Shown: one piece after another, positions 10,252-19,948 of the stretch | How positions within the stretch are numbered: the stretch's first letter is position 1 | Layout: every line of letters begins with the position of its first letter | Assembly (NCBI GenBank): GCA_932521035.1 | Contig: OW051493.1 | Coordinates: 6,634,001-6,698,000 of the forward strand | DNA: 64,000 nucleotides | Source of the DNA: Oscheius dolichura | Taxonomy: Eukaryota > Nematoda > Chromadorea > Rhabditida > Rhabditidae | Reading direction: 5' to 3' | Notes under the pieces: model-generated | Told to the model about the DNA's origin: nothing | Database searches by the model: none | The model's input: the letters and a program-made list of their open reading frames with translations, nothing else | Position numbers and translations under genes: made by a program

Positions 10252-11904
10252 TCAAAAATCATCCGTAATATCCAAATCTTCTTCATTGCCTTCCATTTCA
10301 TCTGTTGTACCTTGTACATCTTCTTTAATTTGAGATCGTAATTCTCTCAGGACTTCCTTAAAATATTTTGCTTTTTTAAAAAAAAAAGTAAATTACCTCA
10401 GGAATCCAACCTTCTTTGGCAATATTTTGTGGTAGAGGGAAATCTCTGCTTAGTATGTCTTGCGCTAATTGCAACTGTATATCGCAAATGCTGTACCACA
10501 TTTGACGAACTTTTGGCAAATGCCCTGAAGTTTTATTTGTTATAAAAGTGAAAAAAAAACTGACCTGGTTCATATACATAATTGATAATGGCTTTATTAT
10601 CCGGACGACCGCCAGCCCTATCCATTGAAACCTTTAACCTCTGTCTCTCAGGGATTTTATTGTGCTGGCGGAAGGTCACCATCAATGTTTGATACTGTCT
10701 GGATTCGGCCTCAGCACGTGGATCATAGCCGAATTTACACCAAAGTCTTCCCCATGGGCCAGACTGGATATAAAAAGCATATTTTTGCAGAAGCGACCTG
10801 CAAAGAATAATATTTTGTTTAAAAAAACAGAAACTTGCTTGATTAGTAAGTCATCAAGCTTTGTTCTGTAGGATATTGCAATCCTCGTCCACATTGGTCT
10901 CTCATCAAACAAATTTGCCATCATGTGATGAGGTTCCGGATTTTTACATCTAATATTAAATGACCTAGAAGAATAATAATAAAAAACCTGAAGTTAGCGT
11001 CGTCAATTGCTTCTTGGGTTGCCGTTTGTGGGAATACTGCATCTGCCAATACTGTAATTGATAAAGCTTTTCTTTCTGTTCTTAAATCTGAAAAATAACG
11101 TAAACTATGATAACTTCTAGCTTTTACTCTGCCCATGCCCAATCTTCCTTTTTGATTTTTCCACGCTAAAATCGGTTTCTCTGCATAATATTTTGTTTGA
11201 CGGAGTGTTATATCTGAAAAGGAAAATTAAAAAAATAATTTTAGCAACAAATACCGACTAAATTGAAAAGGTGGCAAAAAGAGTGATGTTTGTATATTAG
11301 GATCCTCATGGTTTTCCCACCTGAACGAATTTTGAATAATATGAAGGAAGAAAAATACCAATGTAATGAGCTTTCTATGTTTGTAGGTATAAGACTGGGA
11401 ATGAGATCAACATAACGCTCTGTATTATCCGTTTTTCGTTTTAAAGGAACGTATTGAAAGTCACACATAGATTCAAAAGTATACATATAATTTACCTAAA
11501 GCCTATATTTAGACAGAATTAAAAACAACTCACAAGCCCCAGACATTCTGCTTTAGTTACTGTTGGATCATTTTTCTTCTTTTTCAGTTTAATAACGATG
11601 CGAACTGTTCCCGATGTTACCTACATTACTTTTACAAGCATAATGATCTCCCTACATTAGCATCAATCTTTTTTTCAGAAGTTAAGCAACTAGTGTACGG
11701 ATTGTCTGGAGTGTGACGCAGTTCCAAGCCTTTGTTATTAAAATGATTCTATAATTCAAATGTTAAAATAAAAGTAAAATGCACCTGGCTAATAGTAGAG
11801 AGACCTCCGAGTGTTTTCAAGGCATTGTCCAAATTGTGAATAATACCGGGATATTGTATTAGTACGAACTCCTTTTTTGGAGGATCTTGCAGATCGTGAA
11901 GCAT
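10252..11904 (-). CDS. Transcription factor IIIC subunit 5 (GTF3C5-like)
   Basis: A DNA-binding subunit of TFIIIC, which recruits TFIIIB and RNA polymerase III to tRNA-type promoters in the nucleus. Conserved blocks occur in family order: VLIQYPGIIHNLDNALKTLG (the N-terminal 'YPG' motif), CDFQYVPL, FDERPMWTRIAI (the FD-RP-W-R motif), SGPWG-rLWCKFGYDP (read around 10700-10790) and RQMWYSICDIQLQLAQDIL, ending in an acidic tail (DEMEGNEEDLDITDDF). The start ATG at 11902-11904 sits immediately behind a strong acceptor (cttgtactactacag). This is only 92 nt downstream of the SNAPC3 stop codon on the same strand, the layout of a downstream operon gene. AT-rich codon use is shared with the upstream gene. 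Confidence 0.85.
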
Positions 11905-11996
11905 CTGTAGTAGTACAAGCAAAAAAAAAATAAAATGAAACAGTAAACGAAGCCTGTACTTCAAGAAAATAACGACGAATGTAAGTATCATTTATC

Positions 11997-13545
11997 TTAT
12001 TCGAATATACCGAGCCTATTCATTTGGAAAAACGGGTAAGCCTTAAAAGAGCCAAGCTTTTGGCCGTGGAAAAAGTGAAAATCTTTGAAACATTGATCAC
12101 AAAATACCATAGTCTGCTGGGGTAACCGCTCACAGTCCATGACTTGAAAGCTAAACCAAATTATAATAGTAAATAGAGGAAAACGAACTAACGTTGCAAA
12201 ATCGCTTTTACATGCAGAACACTTTGTATCCCCAAATTTTTCATAAGCGGTCAGAGGATATTTGGAAATGTCTTGTTCATCACTTCTATGCAATAGCGAA
12301 AGATCGTGGAATACTAGGAGGTGCTCACAAGTTCCAGAATGCATATACAGATACGGTTGTCCTAACCTAGAAAAGGGTTATGATTAACTGGTTGCATTAC
12401 CGTAATTTTAAATCTATTATTCTTACACCATCCATAGAAACGGCTTTCACAGGATCGAAAATTTGTTTGCGTGCCATAAACTCACGAATAGGGCTAAAAA
12501 ATACATGGAACATAGCAGAACTTACAGCGAAATATCCGTCTGCCCAGGCATAGAAAAATCAACATAAAATGTGTCATTTATAAATATGAAAGCCGAAGGA
12601 AACTTGAGGGCATGAGATTCTTCCATATTAGGTGGCTCATATTCTTTACCTTCTTCTAATTCTACAACCATGTCGCTTACACAAAACTTAAACAAATTTA
12701 TATGATGCTTGAAACAGCGTTGGCTTACAATTCTTTGTTTTAGCGTAGTAAGTAGCATATCACCTCTGATTACAAATGTAGTTTGAGGTTGTATCTGAAA
12801 CATTGACAATAGAAGCAAAACAGTTCAAAATGATACCACACGACAGTTGGACATTTCTTCTGGAGAAAGCATTTTATTATGTGGTACCATTACATCAACC
12901 ATCATAATAACATCTTTTTTATATTGATCATTCCATTCAGGAAAAGGCCGTTTTAACTGAAGAGAAATGAACACAACAGTCTATCGAAGTAACCTTGTAG
13001 TCATATTGCCCAAAGCGGTAATATTTACACTTCCGTGCAAACTCATTCTTCTTCCAATATTTGTCTTGACTTTGTATTCGTTCTATTACTTTCCTAGAAA
13101 AATTTTCAAAAACTTCACCACACTTACTGATGCGTGACTAAATCGCTAGCAGATGTCGGCAGGAATTGGTCTTCTTCTGCCATATCTTCCTCCCATCGCT
13201 TTCTGTACCCTACACCATCCGGCACAAAATTGTCTAATCTGAAAAAAATAAGCTTCCAATAAAATCATACCGCAGTTCTTTTTCAAACAAATGCCGTGCA
13301 GTATTTTTACTGCATCCAACCAACTCGGCAAAATCACTTTGCATTTGAATTTGATGAGCATTTTCTTCCTTTACAACCTGATTATGTGGCCTTTTGAAAG
13401 CTTCTAAAAACTGTAAAGGTGATTAAAGTATGTGTATCACACCATGAGCTTCTTTCTCCTTCTGCCAAGCTTCCTCCACCCATTCTTGTAAATCTAGCAC
13501 AGGTGAAATGTACCACTGATTACCTGCATCATGCCTCCTGTCCAT
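11997..13545 (-). CDS. snRNA-activating protein complex subunit 3 (SNAPC3/SNAP50)
   Basis: Part of SNAPc, which binds the proximal sequence element of snRNA and type-3 pol III promoters. The C-terminal half is diagnostic. FPSAFIFINDTFYVD and DISLPIREFM-like sequence are followed by QPYLYMHSGTCEHLLVFHDL, LLHRSDEQD, YPLTAYEKFGDTKCSACKSD, then FCDQCFKDFHFFHGQKLGSF and KAYPFFQMNRLG. The CxxC pairs and the CEH are the zinc-binding ligands of this family. The N-terminal region (LVGCSKNTARHLFEKELRLD) is weaker. The start is taken as MDRRHDA (ATG at 13543-13545), spliced to DLQEWVEEAWQKEKEA. It is divergent from the glucuronosyltransferase gene at 13839. It is probably the first gene of a two-gene unit with TFIIIC5. 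Confidence 0.88.
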
Positions 13546-13741
13546 CAAAACCTAAACACGATTATTCTACCAATGAAAAATATATGAGAAAGAAGCAGCA
13601 GAAATGAACAAAATGAAAATTTCGAATTTTCACCGAAGTCCCAGCACGCCCGGGCAAACTCCTCCCACTTTCCCGTGGCCATACGAAATTTATTGCTTTC
13701 CTCACCTACCTTGCTGTTTTCTATAATTTTTTCCTCTAACT

Positions 13742-13841
13742 ATGTTGTGTACAAATAACCTTATAATTTCAGGTAATTAGACCATGTTGTGTGTGTATGT
13801 TGTGTACAAATAACCTTATAATTTCAGGTAATTAGACCATG
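13742..13841 (+). repeat. Tandem duplication of splice acceptor and ATG, 55-bp period
   Basis: Two copies of about 45 bp (from 13742 and from 13797) each contain cttataatttcag followed by gtaattagaccATG. The second ATG (13839) opens the glucuronosyltransferase. The first (13784) opens a nine-codon frame that stops at TAA before it. Confidence 0.9.
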
Positions 13842-15105
13842 GCTAATGTGGTAGATCAATGGTGGTTTAGAGCTTTCGCAGCTTTATTGTTCTTCTTTCT
13901 CTTCCAAGTGTATATTACTTTCATGAAAGTGGAAACGTTTAACGAGGATAAAATAACATTAGACGCACAGGTTGATCCATCCATTTTTTTTGTTATTGGG
14001 ATCTATTTAGGTTGCCAGTCTAGAAAGAAAAAGAGATCTAATACGTATAGATTTATTTGCAAAAGAAAGAGATATAGTTCGATTGCAGAAAAAGGCAGAT
14101 CAGTTGGAGGTGCTGTAAGTTTATGCTTTATTTCAATCATTACGTTTATAGAATAAAAGACAAGACAAGTCTCATATCGCCGTCGAGAATGTCAGAAAAT
14201 ACGATCTATTTTGTAACGCCAACACATTTTCGCCCAGGACAGAAAGCAGATATGACTCGACTTTCCTACACATTATCACATGTACCTAAACTACATTGGA
14301 TTGTAGTAGAAGATGCGGAGCAACCTTCTGATTCAATTACGCGACTTTTGAAACGGTATTTCTTGTTCAGCTTTCGAAATTTTATCGAATATTACAGAAG
14401 TAGGGTACAGTTCACACATTTGAACGCTTTTACACCTCCTGAACATAAAATGAAGTATTCCCAACCTAACTGGTATCTTCCACGCGGTGTGGAGCAAAGA
14501 AATCTGGCTTTAAATTGGCTCAGGTTAGTCTTTTTCTTTTTTCAATTTTACTATTTTAGGACACAATTGAAAACAGCTAAATCCGGAGCAGTTTACTTTG
14601 GTGACGACGATAATACATACGATCTCCGACTCTTTCAAGAAATCAGAAACATTAAACAAGCTGGCGTATGGCCCGTTGGAATTGTTGGAGGATTAATTGC
14701 GGAGACGCCGATTTTAGCAGAAAATGGAACTGTTAGCGGATTTAATGCAGTTTGGAAACCAGAGCGGCCGTTCCCTATTGATATGGCTGCATTTGCCATC
14801 AACGTGACGCTGATAGTTAATAATCCCAATGCTGGATTCAAATATGACATGCCTCGAGGTTATCAGGTATGCTTACCAACTTATGATTTTTTAAATATTT
14901 ACAGGAATCCCAATTTCTGCAAAGTCTTGGTCTCAGTAGGAAAGATTTAGAGCCTATGGCAAAGCATTGCACAAAGGTGTTTGTCTGGCATACAAGAACG
15001 GAGAAGCCAAAATTTGATAAGACAGACTCTCCGCGAATTATTAATCACCAGAATTCCTCATTTTCACCATTGGAAGCTGAAGCTCTTGGAGTTGATCTAA
15101 ATTAG
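13839..15105 (+). CDS. Beta-1,3-glucuronosyltransferase (B3GAT / SQV-8-like)
   Basis: A Golgi type II membrane enzyme that adds glucuronic acid, typically completing the proteoglycan linker tetrasaccharide. A short cytosolic N-terminus is followed by a membrane anchor (WWFRAFAALLFFFLFQVYIT), a coiled stem (KERDIVRLQKKADQLE) and the family-43 catalytic domain: IYFVTPTHFRPGQKADMTRL, HWIVVEDAEQPSD, RGVEQRNLALNWLR, the donor/metal motif YFGDDDNTYD, WPVGIVGG, GFNAVWKPERPFPIDMAAFA and KVFVWHTRTEKP. Every block expected for a full enzyme is present. Introns are near 14010, 14360, 14525 and 14870. The C-terminus lacks known sorting signals. CCDC130 follows 201 nt downstream on the same strand. Confidence 0.93.
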
Positions 15106-15306
15106 GTTTTTAGTAAGGGTGCAAGAAAGGTGCTATTTTATAATTTCGGGTTTTTCCAATTTCTTCTTCTTGCCAATTGATCTCTGTGATAGCATAATAA
15201 AATGTGTAATATTTTTGTGTCATTTTGTTCGTGTGGTTTGATTCCAACTTTATCTAACTTATTCGGTGTTTTTCAATTTTTTTACGATTAATAATTATTT
15301 TCGAAG

Positions 15307-16650
15307 ATGGGAGAAAGAAAAGGACAAAACTTCTATTATCCTCCGGATTTCAACTATAAAGTGCACAAAAGTCTCAACAAATATCATGGAACTCATGCAC
15401 TCCGAGAAAGAGCGGCCAAACTTGGCCAAGGAATTCTCATCATCAGATTTGAGATGCCTTTTAACATTTGGTGCTTAGGATGCCACAACCATGTTGGTAT
15501 GGGTGTCAGATACAATGCTGAAAAGAAAAGAGTAGGTGCCGTTTTATTTTTTATTCAGTCTTTCGTTTGCAGGTTGGACACTATTATACAACACCTCTTT
15601 ATGAATTTCGGATGAAATGTCATCTCTGTGATAATTATTATGTCATTCGAACAGATCCTAAGAATTTTGATTATGAATTAGTGGAAGGATGTAGTAGACA
15701 AGAGAAGAGATATGATCCATCAACCATACAACAGTTAGGAGCAGTTGACAGGACTTTGAATCTGAAACTAGGAGCGGATGCTATGTTTAAAGCTGAACAT
15801 GAACATGATGTAGGGTTTTAAATGTTTTTTAAACTGTTTTATAGGATAAAAAAGTGGCAGAATCAGAAGAAACTCGAGTAGAAAAGTTAGAATGGTTAAA
15901 CGAGCGAATGAGGGACGATTTCGAAGCTAATTCCATATTAAGATCCCGTTTTAGAGTACGTTTCGTAGATGCCGTATTTATGAAAATTATTTAGAGTGAA
16001 AGGAAAGATCTAAATGAACAACGAGCTAAGGACCATGATTTGCTATCTCGGTCGTCTCTTAGCATCAAGCTGTTACCCGATGCCCCTGAAGATCAGAAAG
16101 TAGCCTCAATGCTAAAAAGATATTCTGATGTAAAATGTTTGTACTTATTTCTAGTTCTTTATTAAATGTTATTTTAGCTTTCGACGAAAGACAAGAAGAA
16201 CAACGAAGTGCAGTTGTAACCAGGCGTATTTTCGATGCTGATGGTCCATCAACATCCACACAGGAGCCAAGCACATCAGTGGAACGATTGAAAAGGAATC
16301 TAAAACAAGATCGAGATAGGAAGATAAATGAACAGGTAATTTTCTTCTTAACCTAGCAAATTTTTTAGTTTAACTTTGGTTCATCCTCAAAAAGAGCTCT
16401 AAGCTTGGGAATCGTGCGCAAAAAGCAAAAACTTGAGGAAACAGCGCTAGTAAAAGAAGACGATGTCTTAGTATGTAAAGTAGAAGAACCCGAATTAAAT
16501 GAACTCCAAGGTTAACCCTTTTTTAACTCATCTTACCAGTTTATTGTAGAAAAAGAAGAAAAACCAGATGCCAAACCAGAAAACGATGTAGCTAGTGGAG
16601 GATTGCAAGGCCTTCTAGCTGATTACGGAAGTTCATCCGATTCTGATTGA
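15307..16650 (+). CDS. CCDC130 / Yju2B-family splicing protein (CWC16)
   Basis: A nuclear protein of the Cwc16/Yju2 family associated with the spliceosome. The N-terminus is the signature: MGERKGQNFYYPPDFNYK, LRERAAKLGQGILIIRFEMP, then two CxxC pairs in WCLGCHNHVGMGVRYNAEKK and MKCHLCDNYY, forming the zinc-binding core, and IRTDPKNFDYELVEG. A coiled, charged middle (EKLEWLNERMRDDFEANSIL) and an acidic C-terminus ending LLADYGSSSDSD follow. The ATG is preceded by a possible acceptor (ttttcgaag). AT-rich codons match the flanking gene. The distance to the preceding gene (201 nt) is compatible with one polycistronic unit. Confidence 0.93.
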
Positions 16651-16874
16651 ATAATGTATATATAGTTTTACAATAAAATATAGTCCCTGCAGCGTCCGTG
16701 TTAAATACTCCTTTCAGTTTCACTTTTTGATTGATAGGAGGAGATAGCACGAGCACCTCTTAGGAACACGTAGAGGATGGCGACTGCGATCATATCTTCT
16801 CAGGACATAAAGCCCTCGAAAGTTTTATTACTTTTCGCCTTTATAGCCATTAAATTTCAAATTTCCTCTCAACA

Positions 16875-16958
16875 ATGAGAGCATTCCTGGTTCTCCTTCT
16901 ATGTTTACCTGACTTGCTGGTGTCAGCTGTCTTTGTTAGAGAAGGTGCCAAGGATTGA
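16875..16958 (+). CDS. Possible tiny secreted peptide or first exon
   Basis: A 27-codon frame begins MRAFLVLLLCLPDLLVSAVF, a convincing signal-peptide-like sequence, then VREGAKD and stops. No convincing downstream exon was found before the convergent dmd-4 3' end. It may be a chance hydrophobic ORF, the start of a small secreted peptide gene, or a remnant. Confidence 0.2.
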   Translation: MRAFLVLLLCLPDLLVSAVFVREGAKD

Positions 16959-17115
16959 CCTCATCAGTTATGCAACAGTCCATTCACACGCAATATGAAA
17001 ACATACCGTAATACGTCCTGTATTCCAGAAATCTTTATTATTTATCAAATTAACAACCACATTTGACATGTAATACAGTAGGCTCGGAAGGGAAAAATAA
17101 ATAACAGGATGCAAA

Positions 17116-18787
17116 TTACTCAAGGCTGGTATTAGGAGAAGTTGAGGAGTCGCTTCCACCACGACTCAAATCCAGCGGAGCAGCAGCGAACATCGGAGAC
17201 CAAGGGAAAGTAAAAGTAGGACGCTGGAATCTTTTTATTAGGGAAAATGCAATAATTACCTGTAACAAGGCTTCCATGGAAAAAGGAGCTTTTGCCATGC
17301 TCTGAATAAAATTAGAATAATCTGGGAATGGTTGATCTCTCGGGGAGAGAGGCGAGATCTAAATTTCTTTTGTTTTTATGTATCTATCCAATTTACCTTA
17401 ATATTTTGCTTCAATTTTCTAGCCGAAGCGAGGTGTTCAATAGCCTGAAGAACATCGCCATTGCATCCTTCCAGGACCAGGTCCAATATTCTTTTTTCCT
17501 GTTCTTCAAATAAAACCCCGAGCAGCTCTAGGGGCGGCATCCGACCGGCGGCAATTCTCTCGTCTTTAATCTTCTTCGGAGGAGTACAGTCCGGCGGGGA
17601 GGGGGACCTCGAGGCGGCTCCGTCCTTACAGTCCTCATCGTCGTCCTCCTGTCCTCCGGTGTTCCATACCGGACCCTGGGGGAGACGGTCGATGGCCTGG
17701 CCGGCTACTACCCTAAAATTGGGGAGATATCTTGATCCAACGGGGAGGAAGTACCGTAATCCGAGGGCTATAGCATCTTCAGTAGCTTGTTTTCGCTTCA
17801 GGGCCACCTGTGCCGCCATGACGCGTTGCCTCTCGGCTATGAGATTACACTTCTCACAGGCGCATTCCCTGTAATTCGAAATATCTTTAATAGGGGGAGC
17901 TACAGTAACCCGTCGGCCGTCTATTGACGGTGTCTCTTTGTCTCTGTGGCCCTCAGCTGATCCAACAGACCAGCTGCCACTTCTCACACCTCGACAATCA
18001 TGCTCGGTATCAGCCGACACTCGACCGAGAACCCATTGGGAATGTCTGTATTTGTGCTTCCCAAGCCTGGCTCTAATCGGCTCACTTCGAGTGTCCTATC
18101 AATCGAGAGTCCTGCACACCTCGTCTGATATTTGCCCCTCGCGAGAGAGACACAACTTCGGAGAGGATTACTGTACCCGGAGAGAGGGGGAGAGCGAGAG
18201 TGATAGGTATAAGCTCAAAGCGCAACAATATCAAGGATATTAGGCGAGAGAGAAGGGGATTACGCCATCGGGAAAACAGATACGGGCAGGGGAAGACGGG
18301 GAAATGGATACGCTACATTTCAAGCAGAGGAGGATTCATAAATGGGCTTCTAGGGGGGGGGGGGGGGGGGGGGGGGGGGAAACGAGACATGTCTTCTTTC
18401 AAAGAAGAGACTTTCCGAATATTTCTAACTTTTTCCTCTAGCTGCCAGCTTCTGTTGCCAGCATCAAGACTCCTAGGAGAATAGCTACCGAGATTTTGCG
18501 GGTACTGGAGCAAGAAAAAGCAGCAACGGCCCGCCCTAGGTGATTTCAGTTTGAGAACAAGAGTTATGGGGCTATCCCAATAGGGTAAACTGTGTCTGGA
18601 GCGGTTCTCCCCCATTTTTTGATCCATGGGAGCGGAAGAAAAAGAGAAAAACTGACTTGTATTTGCAGTGCCTCTTATGGCCTTTGAGCCAACTGACAAG
18701 GCCGTGGTTCCGGCATCTGGCACATTTGGGCTTTCGCTCTCGCTCGACCCGGCCACCAAACTGTAGAGGGAAGCCACCCAGTAACAT
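17116..18787 (-). CDS. dmd-4: DM/DMA-domain transcription factor (DMRTA / DMD-4-like)
   Basis: A doublesex/mab-3-family DNA-binding protein of the nucleus. The DM domain spans the first two exons: [20 protein letters not shown] with RHCKYK, then across a large intron (about 17874-18660) [20 protein letters not shown] and [18 protein letters not shown]. All zinc-binding Cys/His are visible. After a 42-nt in-frame intron the protein continues [16 protein letters not shown]. The second domain, DMA ([34 protein letters not shown]), marks the DMRTA/DMD-4 subgroup. The last exon ends [15 protein letters not shown]...NTSLE. The start ATG lies 10 nt behind the acceptor gattgcag. The large first intron carries a 27-nt G run. 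AATAAA occurs near 17035. Confidence 0.93.
18353..18379 (+). repeat. Uninterrupted run of 27 G
   Basis: Twenty-seven consecutive G on the plus strand, inside the first large intron of the dmd-4-like gene (so C-rich in its transcript). Such tracts can form G-quadruplexes and are prone to deletion and to length errors in sequencing. Confidence 0.95.
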
Positions 18788-19948
18788 TCTCCGAATTATC
18801 TGCAATCTAATCTATGGGGAATGGTGAAGAGTAAGCGAGGGAGGAGGAGTATTTTAAGGGAGAAAAGGGTTACTGTAGCAATGAGAAGAATACAAAAGGG
18901 GGCTGCTCGGGTTGTAACATGAACAATTACAGTGGATACGGGAAGAAATTTTGGGGGCGGAGTCGGCGGCCGGGCGAATAGCGACCGAGCCGGGAGGGCG
19001 GACCACTGCCTCGACTCCGGGGCTCCCTATGTTTATTTCGGATGGCGACCGGAAATTGCTGCTCCACATATTGTACGAAGATATCTGGAATGTAAACTGA
19101 GAAGGGATAGCCAATCATTTGAACATATGGACAAGGGGAAGGCACACATAATCGCCGGGGAGGATGACTGGAGTTACACGGAGGAGGGAGGAGATCAGAA
19201 GGACACGATGCCACTTGGGAGAACGAGTGGGACGGGTTGTTTAAGAAGTATTAGGATACTTGTTAATTATCGGGACGACACCTAATTATGGAGAGGGGCA
19301 GTGCTCTCATCCTTTCACCTGGGAGGAGGAGTAGGGAAAGGGAGAACACCGGCTAAAAGCTCGGAGGCGGGTTAGGTTAAAAGTTGATGTCCCCATGACT
19401 AGTTAGTGCAGAAATTAGATGAATGGCCTGGTTAGGAAGTTAAAAAGACTCCTGTAATTACGGTAGCCCTTGAATCCTGGCGCGCTCCCATGTCCTCCGC
19501 TCCCGCAAGACTCACCCACGGAAACGATAGAAGCCTGTCACATCGCTTGATAAAAGAGTATACTACTACCGAGACTGTACTGGTGTTGAAGGTCCGAGAT
19601 ACTCCAGGCAGGCTCGTAGGCCCCCGGCGGCCCCTTTCCTACAGTAATGGCAAAACCCGAGCACCATCTGTATCGTTCGGCTGTCTTTCCGCATGACCTG
19701 ACAAGTTTGCGTCCAAAGTTTTCGAGCGCCGGCCAGATGAAAGGGTCCCCTTCCCCCCGGCCCGGTTACCTGTCCCTCTTCTGTTTGGGTAAGCGTCGTT
19801 TCCCACGCCGCCGCGCGGTGCTCATTCTAATGCCAGCCGATACAACAACTCAAGGTGACTAAACACACCAGATTAAAGATTCACTTCCCATCACAGACAC
19901 ATAATTACAGTAACCGGGAGAAGACACCAGTAAATGGGGAGAGGGGAT
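18788..19948. other. Spacer between dmd-4-like start and IFT140 3' end
   Basis: Presumably carries the dmd-4 promoter. It contains palindromic TACNGTA-type 8-mers (18871, 19458, 19908). A minus-strand stretch behind cattccag (about 19085 downward, SSYNMWSSNFRSPSEINI) looks weakly exon-like, but neither donor nor partner exon was found. No other gene is seen. Confidence 0.4.

Noticed and set aside
16968..17162. Minus-strand 64-codon frame after the dmd-4 stop
   Set aside because: It is downstream of the spliced terminal exon and contains its poly(A) signal, so it is 3' untranslated sequence.
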